Of a stretch of 64,000 nucleotides of DNA, positions 18,222-27,004 are shown in pieces. Position numbers and translations under genes: made by a program. Source of the stretch: Photobacterium sp. DA100 (GTDB taxonomy: Bacteria; Pseudomonadota; Gammaproteobacteria; Enterobacterales; Vibrionaceae); contig NZ_CP119424.1 of assembly GCF_029223585.1 (NCBI RefSeq), positions 124,001-188,000 of the forward strand, read 5' to 3'. The first letter of the stretch is position 1. Every line of letters starts with the position of its first letter. The notes under the pieces are model-generated. The model had not been told where the DNA came from and did no database searches. It was given only the letters and a program-made list of their open reading frames with translations.

Positions 18222-19634
18222 ATGCGGTTAGCAATGGCAGTGGGAATAGCATTGGCCTCATCAGTGGCTGTGGCAGAAGGGGACAATGGTGAGGTTGGGC
18301 AGGCCCCAACAGAGCAGCAGCCTCTTTTTCTTTCAAACGGCTCGCAAGAGCAACCCTCTTACACCTCCCATTATTCGAGTGCTCCCTATACCAATACGAC
18401 TTGGGAGCAGGTGCCACGTGATGCCTCAGTATATGACTCGCCGTATAACGTCGCTTTGTTTTCGGGAGAGAACGGCGAGGACAAGGCGCGTATGTGGTCG
18501 CAAACCAAATCAATTTTTTGGTATGGCGTGGGGGTGGCTGGTTTTATTGCCCTGTTACCGGAAGATATCTCGAATTGGGATACTAGCGACGACCGCTTGC
18601 TGGAAAAATGGTGGAACAATGTCAAAGACGGTCCGGTATGGGATAGGGATGTGTGGTACATCAACTATATCGGTCACCCTTATTTTGGTGGGGTGTATTA
18701 CCAGATCGCGAGGAAGTCGGGATACCGGCAATGGGATGCTTTTGTCTATTCCTTCATGATGTCGACCTTCTATTGGGAATATGGTGTAGAGGCTTTTGCC
18801 GAGATCCCTGCTGTGCAGGATCTTGTTGTTACTCCGGTGCTGGGATGGGTATACGGTGAATGGGCTTTCCACAAAGAGCGCGAGATTATTCAGGGCGGGG
18901 GAAAAGTCTGGGATTCCGAATGGATGGGAAGTACTGCCCTGTTCTTGCTCGATCCGGTTGATAGCCTGGGTCGCGGCGTAAACCATCTGATGGGGCGTGA
19001 TGTGGTGAAGGCGGGAACGGGATATATTGGCTACCAGGATGTTGCGCTTCCTAATGGTCAGACTGATACCAAGTTCAGCGTGAATATGAATTTTCAGCTA
19101 GGAGAGGGGGAAACAAGCCCGGCGATGCGCCGTAATTATACCCGGGTGCAAATGATGACCACCAGCGATCCGGTGGACTATGGCATTGTCGGCATTTCCG
19201 TCGGCGGCCGCTACCTTGATTTGGATGATGAATGGGGGATTGAAAATAACTGGGCGCCGATGATTACCTTGGGGCTTTACTACACCCCGTATTTGTCTTC
19301 CCGCTTGCAATACACCCGTGTGGATACGGACAGCAAGCTGACGGGGGAAAGTGTGACCTATGAAAACTACAGCTTTGACTTTCAATATTACTTCCTCTCC
19401 GACCACGATCTTCGCCCCTACATCAATGCAGGGATCGGTGAAACCCTGCTAGAGAAAGATCGTGATACCACCACGTTCCAAGTCAATGGTGGCCTGGGTT
19501 TGCATTATCAGCTGGACAGCAACTGGGCACTCCAAATGGACTGGGTACACTTCTACAGTGGAAAACTATCGTCTAACGATGATCTCTTCTCCGGGCAGTT
19601 GGTCTACCGTTTTGGCCGAGGTGAGCGGTGGTGA
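18222..19634 (+). CDS. DUF3943 outer-membrane protein
   Basis: This 470-residue exported protein starts with a short signal (MRLAMAVGIALASSVAVAEG). The central DUF3943 region (about 100-260) carries WYINYIGHPYFGGVYYQIAR, SFMMSTFYWEYGVEAFAEI and LLDPVDSLGRGVNHLMGRD. It is followed by alternating strands typical of an OmpA-like beta-barrel ending in LVYRFGRGERW. It is probably in the outer membrane, role unknown. AAGGAG precedes the ATG. No partner gene is visible. Confidence 0.82.
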   Translation: MRLAMAVGIALASSVAVAEGDNGEVGQAPTEQQPLFLSNGSQEQPSYTSHYSSAPYTNTTWEQVPRDASVYDSPYNVALFSGENGEDKARMWSQTKSIFWYGVGVAGFIALLPEDISNWDTSDDRLLEKWWNNVKDGPVWDRDVWYINYIGHPYFGGVYYQIARKSGYRQWDAFVYSFMMSTFYWEYGVEAFAEIPAVQDLVVTPVLGWVYGEWAFHKEREIIQGGGKVWDSEWMGSTALFLLDPVDSLGRGVNHLMGRDVVKAGTGYIGYQDVALPNGQTDTKFSVNMNFQLGEGETSPAMRRNYTRVQMMTTSDPVDYGIVGISVGGRYLDLDDEWGIENNWAPMITLGLYYTPYLSSRLQYTRVDTDSKLTGESVTYENYSFDFQYYFLSDHDLRPYINAGIGETLLEKDRDTTTFQVNGGLGLHYQLDSNWALQMDWVHFYSGKLSSNDDLFSGQLVYRFGRGERW

Positions 19635-19813
19635 CAAGACGTAAAAATACGCACTTTTTCATTGTTTTTATGCCTAATTGATTGAGTTCTCAAAGTAATA
19701 TTTTTCTGCTCATAATTTATTCGTTCGCGATATTAATCACGGTTTTTATTCTGTCAGGCCAGATACTAATTTCGAATAACAACAATTAATTGAAATTAGA
19801 TAGTGGTGCGATC

Positions 19814-20929
19814 ATGAAAAAAGGAATTATCAGTTTACTTTCCCTTTCGGTCTTAATTGGACTCAGTGGCTGTAACAGCGACTCCGGATCCGAATCCATC
19901 GACTACGGCAAAAAGGCGACCGGCTATCTGGTCGATATCGCCGATGAAATCGAGGGTATTGGCGCGCGTGAAGCCAGCACGCCAGAGGAAGAGGCGATGG
20001 GCAACTGGCTGTACGACAAGTTAACCGGCTTTGGCTACGACGTTAAGGTTCAGCCTTTTACCTATCAAAAAGGCGATAAGCTACTTTCCTCGAAAAACTT
20101 TATTGTTGAGAAGCAAGGGGCGAGTGAGAAAACCATCGTTTTGGCCGCTCACTACGACTCTACCGGCTCTGATCACGGTTCACTGGGAGCGACCGATAAT
20201 GGCGCTGGAGTTGCTGCTGCGGTAGCGATTGCCGAAAGCCTGATGCAAGAATCTCTGCCTTATACTGTACGTATTCTGTTCCCCGGCGCGGAAGAAAACG
20301 GCCTCAACGGCTCGCTGCATTATGTTCGTCAGGCGTTGGACAACGACCAACTGGACAACGTCATTGCCATGATTAACTACGATACCGTCGGTGGTGGCGA
20401 CTATGTTTATGTGCATGCTGCGCACTCGGATTATGCTGAGTATCAATCCACCTGTGAGAAGTTGGGCTTGGGTGAAGCCGACTACAATGCCCAAACCCAT
20501 GTCCGGGATGCCATGCTACAGGCTTCAATCGCTGTCAAAGGCGAAGAGGGACAGTATACCGTTCACCCTGCTTTCCCGGGCTACCCAGAGGGGGAGACTG
20601 GGTCATGGTCTGATCATGCGGGCTTTGCCTGTGCCGGTATTCCGATTGCGTATGTTGAAGCGACTAATTTTGACATCAATGGTAAGTGGGGCTTTGACGG
20701 TTATTCGCAAACGGTTAATCCTGCGGCCTGGGACTGCTACGATGCCGAAAACAAAACCGCCTGTGATCGCGATAGCGAAACCCAATGGGGCAAAATTTGG
20801 CATACCGAGTTTGATCGCCTGGACAAGCTGGAAGAGCTATTCCCGGGACGGGTCGATCAGCAATTGAGCGATAACGTGAATATTGTTTTGGAGCTACTGA
20901 CATCAGCGGCTTATATCAACGAAAAATAA
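19814..20929 (+). CDS. M28-family metallopeptidase lipoprotein
   Basis: This 371-residue lipoprotein aminopeptidase has signal MKKGIISLLSLSVLIGLSG with the acylated Cys just after (SGCNS). Two-zinc residues of the M28 family are visible: H in LAAHYDSTG, D in GATDNGAGVA, the EE pair in PGAEENGLNG, D in MINYDTVGG and a C-terminal H in IWHTEFDRLDKL. It would trim peptides in the periplasm or at the outer membrane. The frame is open from 19790, but ATG 19814 gives the clean lipoprotein signal. Confidence 0.88.
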   Translation: MKKGIISLLSLSVLIGLSGCNSDSGSESIDYGKKATGYLVDIADEIEGIGAREASTPEEEAMGNWLYDKLTGFGYDVKVQPFTYQKGDKLLSSKNFIVEKQGASEKTIVLAAHYDSTGSDHGSLGATDNGAGVAAAVAIAESLMQESLPYTVRILFPGAEENGLNGSLHYVRQALDNDQLDNVIAMINYDTVGGGDYVYVHAAHSDYAEYQSTCEKLGLGEADYNAQTHVRDAMLQASIAVKGEEGQYTVHPAFPGYPEGETGSWSDHAGFACAGIPIAYVEATNFDINGKWGFDGYSQTVNPAAWDCYDAENKTACDRDSETQWGKIWHTEFDRLDKLEELFPGRVDQQLSDNVNIVLELLTSAAYINEK

Positions 20930-20954
20930 GAAATAAACGATAAAAAATGCTTGT

Positions 20955-21027
20955 TTTACCTAGCCGAGGTTTATGGGTATAAATCGCGATGTTCTTCTAA
21001 AGACAAACCCAAGGAACGCTAGGTAAA
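20955..21027 (+). other. Long-armed inverted repeat in an intergenic transcript
   Basis: Perfect ten-base arms TTTACCTAGC and GCTAGGTAAA lie 53 bases apart. A nested GGTTT/AAACC pair strengthens the fold. It sits between the M28 stop and a separate strong terminator, so it would be transcribed as part of the 3' UTR or as an independent RNA. Confidence 0.4.
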
Positions 21028-21056
21028 TTGGGTATATCGTATCTTTTTAGCATTTT

Positions 21057-21087
21057 GGCCACCGTACCTTCTGGTGGCCTTTTTTTA
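21057..21087 (+). terminator. Intrinsic terminator
   Basis: GGCCACC, nine-base loop, GGTGGCC, then a run of T residues. It ends the M28 peptidase transcript or an RNA covering the repeat just upstream. Confidence 0.9.
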
Positions 21088-21205
21088 TCGCCGCTCATAC
21101 CCTGTGCTTTGGGCTGGATCTCACAGTTTGCAGAATAATTATCGGTAGGGCTGTCTGGATTGTCGTATATTCGCTGGTGTTTACCGACCGGTGTACAGAG
21201 GACAG

Positions 21206-22162
21206 ATGGCCAAGCACATTGCCCACAATGAAAACCCGCAAGATACCTCGGATGCTGATGCTGTTGGCCCGCTGAGCTTATTCTCTTCTTATGAATCGAT
21301 TCATATCGAGTTACGTAAGCCGCACCACATGCCTTGCTATCACTGGCACGGCCAAATAGAAGTCAATATCCCCTTCGGTGATGACGTCGACTATGTCATT
21401 AATGACCATCCGTTTACTATCAGCAATGGTCATGTCGGGATTTTTTGGGCGACCACACCGCATCAGTTGATCGAGCCCGGAGAGTCGAGCAATATGGGGA
21501 TCCTCAATATCCCTATTCACTACTTTTTGTCCTGGCCGCTGGATGAAAGCTTGCTTAACCAAATTACCCATGGGGCTGTCGTTCAGTCTGCGTTGCCGAA
21601 TCTGGTAACCGAGCAGCAGATTGCGTTCTGGATGGAAGAGAGCAAGAGTAGCGACATCGGCTTTCGCCAATTGGCCGCCGATGAAATGTCGCTGATGCTC
21701 AAGCGGGTATGCCTGACGGGGTGGGAGAAGCTTACCCATACCATGGAAAGTAAGGGGAGTGTAAAGGGGCTCTCCAAGCACTCCCAGTTCCATGTCCAGA
21801 AGATCCTTGAGTATATTGCCTGCAACCATGATGCGCCTTTGACGGTGAAAAGTATCGCCGAGCATGTCGGCCTGCACACCAACTACGCCATGAACCTGTT
21901 TCAGAGCGTGATGAAGATGACCATCAAGGAGTATGTCACATCGATGCGGATCAACCACGCCCGCGCCCTGCTGACTGATACCAACCGCACCATCCTTGAT
22001 ATCGCGCTGACTGTCGGCTTCAATTCCAACAGCCGCTTTTATGAAACCTTTCAGCGTTACATGAAAATGACCCCCACCGAGTTTCGCAAGCTTAGCCGCA
22101 AGAGTAACCACCTGGCCCTGCACGGCACCAATTTGACCTTGCAGGATATACCTAAGTCGTAA
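21206..22162 (+). CDS. AraC-family regulator, MelR-like
   Basis: This 318-residue regulator has an N-terminal cupin sensor resembling MelR (HWHGQIEVNIPFGDDVDYVIND, then GHVGIFWATTPHQL). The C-terminal double helix-turn-helix (about 205-305) contains HVGLHTNYAMNLFQ and ILDIALTVGFNSNSRFYETF. AGAGGA before ATG 21206 rejects the in-frame GTG at 21191. In enterobacteria MelR controls melibiose genes. None are next to it here, so its targets are probably elsewhere or different. Confidence 0.88.
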   Translation: MAKHIAHNENPQDTSDADAVGPLSLFSSYESIHIELRKPHHMPCYHWHGQIEVNIPFGDDVDYVINDHPFTISNGHVGIFWATTPHQLIEPGESSNMGILNIPIHYFLSWPLDESLLNQITHGAVVQSALPNLVTEQQIAFWMEESKSSDIGFRQLAADEMSLMLKRVCLTGWEKLTHTMESKGSVKGLSKHSQFHVQKILEYIACNHDAPLTVKSIAEHVGLHTNYAMNLFQSVMKMTIKEYVTSMRINHARALLTDTNRTILDIALTVGFNSNSRFYETFQRYMKMTPTEFRKLSRKSNHLALHGTNLTLQDIPKS

Positions 22163-22211
22163 TAAGGGTTACTATTTCCGTCAGACCAGCTTTTATAAAT
22201 AACGCGCCAAC

Positions 22212-22703
22212 ATGAATTCCAGCCTGAAACCTCAGATCATAGATCTTATTCTCGACGACTTACAACAAGCCTATCAAGGTGCGATGCACGCGGCAGATCA
22301 GGCACATAGTGCCGCGACTGACGATCAGAGTGTGGCGGAAACCCAGTACGATACCTTAGCGATCGAGGCGGCGTACCTGGCCCATGGGCAGTCACAGCGA
22401 GTGGCAGAGTGCCTTTCTGATCTCAATGCTTACAAGCAGCTCAAAGCCGCGCTGCCGCCATCATTGCACGAGGTAGTGCTGGGGTGCTTGGTCCATATTA
22501 TTGACGAAGATGACAATGGCAAGTGGGTCTTTTTTGGGCCAACAGCCGGTGGGATCAAGGTGTCGCTTGAACAGTATGAGGTGGTGGTGGTTACGCCGAC
22601 ATCTCCCTTGGGGGAAGCCTTACTTGGCCTGGGCGTTGGCGAGGAAGCCGAAGTGCACCTTGGTGGTAAGGTTGTTTTCTATGAAGTGGATGTCATCTAC
22701 TGA
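22212..22703 (+). CDS. GreA/GreB-like transcription factor
   Basis: This is a 163-residue protein. The helical N-terminal half has EAAYLAHGQSQRVAECLSDL, similar to the Gre coiled coil. The C-terminal half has the FKBP-like Gre fold (PTAGGIKVSL, TPTSPLGEALLGLGVGEEAEV). It is longer in the linker and differs from canonical GreA/GreB. It probably binds RNA polymerase at the secondary channel, as GreAB/DksA-type proteins do. It follows the MelR-like gene by 49 bases and ends at a strong bidirectional terminator. Confidence 0.78.
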   Translation: MNSSLKPQIIDLILDDLQQAYQGAMHAADQAHSAATDDQSVAETQYDTLAIEAAYLAHGQSQRVAECLSDLNAYKQLKAALPPSLHEVVLGCLVHIIDEDDNGKWVFFGPTAGGIKVSLEQYEVVVVTPTSPLGEALLGLGVGEEAEVHLGGKVVFYEVDVIY

Positions 22704-22731
22704 TAGTGGGTACTGACTATTGTTTGCTTAA

Positions 22732-22765
22732 AAATAAAGGGGGAAGCATGCTTCCCCCTTTATTT
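22732..22765. terminator. Bidirectional terminator (perfect palindrome)
   Basis: Fifteen-base arms AAATAAAGGGGGAAG and CTTCCCCCTTTATTT with loop CATG. It serves the convergent GreAB-like and endopeptidase genes. Confidence 0.88.
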
Positions 22766-22782
22766 CTTTGTACCAGGCTGTT

Positions 22783-24096
22783 TTAAGCCTTAGGCTTTTG
22801 GTCGGTATCGGCCATACTGAGCAACGAGCGGTTTGGGTTGTCCATCATCTCGTCGTACAGTGCCACCGTCTCTTTGAACTGTCCTTTTTCTTTACTCGGT
22901 ACCGAAGACGCCATTGGAATATTGGCGGTCATTGGGTTAACGGCACGGTTACGGATCAGGAATTCATAATGGATGTGTGGTCCGGTAACCCGGCCCGTTG
23001 CACCGGCAAGGGCAATACGCTGGCCGCGGGAAACTTTCTGCCCCTTGCGCACCAGGATCTTGCTGTTGTGCAAATAGCGGGTACGGTAGTTGGTACCGTG
23101 CTGGATTACCACATATCTACCCGCGTAAGGATGGTTGACCACTTGGGTGACCACACCATCACCCGTAGCAATTACTGGCGTACCTGTTGGGGTGGCAAAA
23201 TCAACACCGTTGTGCGGCGACACGCGACCAGTTACAGGGTGACGGCGCTTAGGGTTGAAGTTTGAACTGATCCGGTAGGTGCGGCTGCGCTCATAAGGGT
23301 AGCGCAGGAACGCACGCTGCAGGCTCTCGCCTTTTGCATCGTAGAAGTTACCATCGCTGTGTAGGTAAGCCGTTGTTGCCCGGCCGCGGCTATGGATACG
23401 AATTGCACGTAACTCATGCTGACCGGTGACTTGGTCATCGACCGACTGGCGCGAGACAACCACTTCGAATTTGTCCCCAGCGCGGATATCGCGGGAGAAG
23501 TTAAGCTTCTCTTTTAGCAGGTTGGTGATTTCATAAATCTCTGTGGCGTTCAGGCCGGCCTTTTGGGCCGAGACCGAGAAGCTGCCGTGGATTTCGCCAC
23601 TAGCGATGACATCTTCCCAATCGCCCGGAATATTGATTTCTTCAAGCTCAAAACCATTATCTTCTACCCGCTGGTAGGCGACTTTTTGAGCAATGTTGAA
23701 TTCCAGTTCCAAGCGATTCAGCTGTCCTTCTGCCGAATTGACCCAAAAACGCAAAGTATTGCCCGGTTGCAGTGTATCAATCTTCAAATGGTTGAGATCG
23801 GCTTCCTGCAGTTCTTGGATCGTTCGTAGAGGAATATTTAGTCGGGAGAAAATTTGGCTAAGCGTATCACCTTTCTGGATGGTATAGGCATAGCGCGGTG
23901 GCTCATAGACTGGTAGATCAGTAAGATCGCTTGGTGACCACGGGGTGGAGTTGATCGCAAGGTTAAGCGGAACCGTGCGGTGGTTTGTGCTGGTTTGTGT
24001 TAGCAACGCTGCTATCGTCAGCAGCGAGAAGCCAGCGATCCCTAAAAATTTGGTCGACATCCACTTTCGAGAAAGCGTCGAGTTTTGCGTAGACAT
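22783..24096 (-). CDS. mepM: M23 peptidoglycan endopeptidase (MepM/ShyA-like)
   Basis: This protein of about 437 residues cleaves peptide cross-links to allow cell-wall growth. It has an N-terminal membrane anchor (FLGIAGFSLLTIAALL), a LysM-type region (YTIQKGDTLSQIFSRLNI), a middle domain, and the LytM zinc site: HNGVDFATPTGTPV and GPHIHYEFLI (HxH). It is cell-envelope located and anchored facing the periplasm. The frame is open to 24210. I prefer ATG 24096 because it matches family length, but 24060 is also possible. In many relatives the zinc-uptake gene znuA lies divergent next door. It is absent here. Confidence 0.88.
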   Translation of the reverse strand: MSTQNSTLSRKWMSTKFLGIAGFSLLTIAALLTQTSTNHRTVPLNLAINSTPWSPSDLTDLPVYEPPRYAYTIQKGDTLSQIFSRLNIPLRTIQELQEADLNHLKIDTLQPGNTLRFWVNSAEGQLNRLELEFNIAQKVAYQRVEDNGFELEEINIPGDWEDVIASGEIHGSFSVSAQKAGLNATEIYEITNLLKEKLNFSRDIRAGDKFEVVVSRQSVDDQVTGQHELRAIRIHSRGRATTAYLHSDGNFYDAKGESLQRAFLRYPYERSRTYRISSNFNPKRRHPVTGRVSPHNGVDFATPTGTPVIATGDGVVTQVVNHPYAGRYVVIQHGTNYRTRYLHNSKILVRKGQKVSRGQRIALAGATGRVTGPHIHYEFLIRNRAVNPMTANIPMASSVPSKEKGQFKETVALYDEMMDNPNRSLLSMADTDQKPKA

Positions 24097-24525
24097 GGTA
24101 AAAGAACTCGTCGTTTTTATTTCTGATAAAGGTTCTTTATCTCGGGTTATGGAGTGTTGGTATCGTTCTCCATAACGATGATTATTTTTTGAATGTTTAT
24201 AACTATGCATCCATTACAGGTGCGATAGTCTGCCATAAAGAGACCTCGCATGTGTTAAAAAGGTTCCTCGATCCCAAAAAAATCACTTATCTTGGGTAAA
24301 AGATGCACATTTTGTGAGGTATGTTTGATTTTTTGCAGCTTAGAATCGCTTTGCTTTCTCAAGGCAAGAAAAAGCTATCTCTGACATTGCCCTGACACAG
24401 CATGTGCTTGCTGTTTCTTATGAGTGGCTGAGAATTCATCATACTGTAATCGGCTGTGTGAATTTGATGCTCGAACGTAAAGTGATGAACATGGCAATAG
24501 ATTAAACAAGCGAAGAAAAGGGGAT
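24097..24525. other. Intergenic region upstream of the endopeptidase gene
   Basis: About 430 bases with no convincing gene. It should contain the minus-strand promoter of the endopeptidase. The first third stays open in the endopeptidase frame, so a longer N-terminus cannot be excluded. No zinc-regulator site was recognised. Confidence 0.45.
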
Positions 24526-24558
24526 AAAAAAACAGCGCTCATTAAGCGCTGTTTTTTT
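24526..24558. terminator. Intrinsic terminator downstream of the cold-shock-like gene
   Basis: A-rich tract plus ACAGCGCT, loop CATTA, AGCGCTGT and a seven-T tract, which works in both directions. It follows the minus-strand small gene at 24585. Confidence 0.87.
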
Positions 24559-24584
24559 CATACTATTTACTGTCGGCCGCTTTA

Positions 24585-24785
24585 TCAGATGAAGCGGATT
24601 TTGACAGCTTGTAGGCTGTTGCTCGAGTCGTCCATATCAAACTCGACCAGGCTGCCTGAAACAGGCTGGCCCTGGCTTGCAATATTGGCACCGTAGAAGC
24701 GAATGTCGCCGCCTAGATCACAGGTGATAAGGCCTGTACGGTTGGTTGGGTTGTAGCTGCGGATAATACCGGTATGTGAAATCAT
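24585..24785 (-). CDS. Small cold-shock-domain-like protein
   Basis: This 66-residue protein has the length and strand pattern of a CspA-type OB fold (TGIIRSYNPTNRTGLITCDL, then GGDIRFYGANIA, then VSGSLVEFDMDD). The usual RNP1 motif (KGFGFI) is replaced by RTGLITCDL, and only one aromatic is kept in the RNA-binding face. AAGGT precedes the ATG. It may bind RNA weakly or have another partner. Confidence 0.7.
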   Translation of the reverse strand: MISHTGIIRSYNPTNRTGLITCDLGGDIRFYGANIASQGQPVSGSLVEFDMDDSSNSLQAVKIRFI

Positions 24786-25302
24786 AATTTTACCTTCTTG
24801 CCCAAACTCTGCATTCTGTCCCGGCTAGCGTGTGCTTTGTCTGCCGGCTCTGGGGAACGTGCTCTGAGTTTGTGGCTATCAAATTGAGTACAAATGCTGA
24901 AAACAGCGCTTGTCTTGCCGGATTCAGCATTAGCTGTTCCGGTTTACTCATTGACCTTGTCTCTGGTATTCACGTCAGGAGATCACCTAGCTCGCTGACT
25001 CATCACTACAGGCGCTCGCAACTTAGCGCGGCAGTGGCATTAAATAGAGATAATCTTCTGGGGGAGCATCTAACTTTGGCGAGAAGTGAGGTGTAGCCTT
25101 TGAAAATCATATGTCGGTCTGAGTAGCAGACCCAGTCAAACTAACGCTAAACGGCGCGGTTGTAAATACATTGAATTGCAAAAAAGTGTGATATTGGTTG
25201 GCTGGTGTGTGCGTTTATAGTCTTACTTGTCATTATTTGCAGGGTTTTGACTCGGATACCGAGCCAAAACCCTGGTAGCGGCTGCTACTTCATGTGTTGG
25301 GC
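24786..25302. other. 517-base interval without a convincing gene
   Basis: The only frame of note (24830-25096, plus) has no ribosome site, an unusual Cys/Ser-rich composition and no family resemblance, so I do not call it. The right part should hold the downstream region of the GNAT gene. No repeats were noticed. Confidence 0.4.
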
Positions 25303-25839
25303 TTACCAAAGTTCCGGAGCGTTGAATGCCGCGACACAGGAGGAGCTGCCTGCAATCGTCCCCAATGGTTGCGCGGTCAGTGACTGTGCCTGCCAACCAT
25401 GCGGGTATGAGAGTGGCTGTGGGGCCGTGAACTGCTGCTCGGTAATGCATTCGAATCCAACCTTGCTGTAAAAGTTAGGATCACCGTAGGTAAAAACAAG
25501 ATCTACGCCATGCTGTTTAAGAGCTGCCAAACCCGTTTTGATCAGCGTCTGGCCAATACCTTTACCTTGGCTTTGCGTGCTAACGGCAACAGGTGCCAGT
25601 AAAAAGGCGGCTTTATCCGTTTCAAACGTCAGCCGGGTAAACAGAATGCTACCGACTAACCTGTTTTCTTCGGCGGCAATAAAGACGAAGAGATCGTTAC
25701 TGTCTGTGGTTTTGAGCAAATCTTTGATTAGCTTGCCGATAACTGCGCCTTCGTCCTTACCCTCTGAATCCGAGAAGGTTTGGGTAAATAGTTGGATAAT
25801 TGCTTCGGACTGGCTCTGTTCATAGCTGCCGTAATACAT
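25303..25839 (-). CDS. GNAT-family N-acetyltransferase (YhbS-like)
   Basis: This 178-residue cytosolic acyltransferase has the acetyl-CoA pyrophosphate loop in VSTQSQGKGIGQTLIKTGLAAL near 100. It is followed by VFTYGDPNFYSKVGFE, the hallmark of YhbS-like GNATs. The substrate is unknown. Its upstream region carries an eight-base-arm hairpin at 25927-25949 (CCCACTCA/TGAGTGGG). It has no operon partner. Confidence 0.85.
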   Translation of the reverse strand: MYYGSYEQSQSEAIIQLFTQTFSDSEGKDEGAVIGKLIKDLLKTTDSNDLFVFIAAEENRLVGSILFTRLTFETDKAAFLLAPVAVSTQSQGKGIGQTLIKTGLAALKQHGVDLVFTYGDPNFYSKVGFECITEQQFTAPQPLSYPHGWQAQSLTAQPLGTIAGSSSCVAAFNAPELW

Positions 25840-26073
25840 TTTTATTTCTCCTCAAAATTTATAACAGCAGCATAAACTGTGAAGTTGTAGACAGGTCAAC
25901 ACTGAACTCTGAGAATAAAACAAGATCCCACTCAAAAGTTCTGAGTGGGTGGCTTAAGATGGAGTGTCTAGCTTGTTGGGCAGCTAACGTTTTTGTTTGC
26001 AACACTGATTTTTAGTGTTAGTGTGAATTGACCGTAGGTGTCTCAACCTTCATTTGGATTCAAGGATGGATTT

Positions 26074-26208
26074 ATGGGTTTGAAAGAAGATAAAAACTGG
26101 CGCAAAACAGAGCGAGACGCGCAATGTGCCGAGTATGAACTTTACGTCGAGCAGATGAAGAGCCAAGGGTTATCTTGGGTCGACTTCCATGATTGGCTTG
26201 ATTACTAG
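26074..26208 (+). CDS. Small 44-residue hypothetical protein
   Basis: The short frame starts MGLKEDKNWRKTERDAQ, continues with YELYVEQMKSQGLSWVDF and ends HDWLDY. AAGGAT six bases upstream of ATG 26074 is a good ribosome site. The charged, aromatic composition (three Trp, several Asp/Glu/Lys) looks coding. It has no membrane span. Function unknown. Confidence 0.55.
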   Translation: MGLKEDKNWRKTERDAQCAEYELYVEQMKSQGLSWVDFHDWLDY

Positions 26209-26253
26209 CCCCTAACCACAGACTAATTTCCCGATAGCCTATCCAATTTTTCC

Positions 26254-26277
26254 TACCGCGGTTCTTGGACCGCGGTA
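26254..26277 (+). other. Perfect hairpin just upstream of the cupin gene
   Basis: Nine-base arms TACCGCGGT and ACCGCGGTA enclose TCTTGG and end 23 bases before the proposed cupin start. No T-tract follows. It could be the 3' end of the small-protein mRNA or affect cupin translation. Confidence 0.5.
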
Positions 26278-26300
26278 AACAACACCTTTATTCACCCCAT

Positions 26301-26720
26301 ATGATTAATGATTCTGTGCTTTCCGTCCCATGCGATACCTTACACACCAACAGCGAAGTGATGCCTAACGGGGAAACTCGCCATAGAATGAAAGCTAGCG
26401 ATGGCTCAGGATATATTCGAACCCGTTATCCTGATGCTGAAGGTGCTTGGCAGAACAGCCATTATCATATCTCGACTTACGAGACGTACATTGTTCAATC
26501 GGGCAGAATCCTCTTCGCTGAGCTCCAGGATGGAAAAGCTCTTATCAAAGAGTTGACAGAAAATGAGGTGATCACGGTAAAACCTGGTGTTCACCATAAT
26601 GTTTTTGTGACTCCCAATACCGATTTACACACCGTGAAGCACGGAGCAACTCAAGTTAATGACTGGCATACCAGTGTTGAGCTTGATCGTCTGTTGGTTG
26701 AGCAAGCTACCGGCAAGTAA
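26301..26720 (+). CDS. Cupin-domain protein
   Basis: This 139-residue single-domain cupin has the metal-binding pattern of motif 1 (NSHYHISTYETYIVQSGRI, with two His and a Glu) and motif 2 (VKPGVHHNVFVT). It may be a small isomerase, dioxygenase or storage-type binding protein. The start is uncertain because no good ribosome site precedes ATG 26301. The frame is open from 26265, and ATG 26361 would shorten it. Confidence 0.75.
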   Translation: MINDSVLSVPCDTLHTNSEVMPNGETRHRMKASDGSGYIRTRYPDAEGAWQNSHYHISTYETYIVQSGRILFAELQDGKALIKELTENEVITVKPGVHHNVFVTPNTDLHTVKHGATQVNDWHTSVELDRLLVEQATGK

Positions 26721-27004
26721 TCTTTTGTTTTACGTTCAGTCGCGTTTAACAACGATTTTTAACCTACCTTCCTACCTTGTTCCCATTTTCACAGTTTTAT
26801 TTCGTCTTTTTGTCTCCTCATTCGTCTTCCTTAAGCGTATCCGACGCTAATATTGCTTGGTTGATGAGAGTATTTCTAGATTATTGAATTTTAATGCTAT
26901 ATAAGCTTGGCGGATTGAATTAGCAACTTGCTATATTTTGCAGTTATATGGTTGGACAAATTCTACTGGCGATTGTTAAGGGCCGGATGTAAGAGTAGTT
27001 GAAA

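Noticed and set aside
24830..25096. 88-residue plus-strand frame in the gap between the cold-shock-like and GNAT genes
   Set aside because: No ribosome site, odd Cys/Ser composition and no family resemblance.
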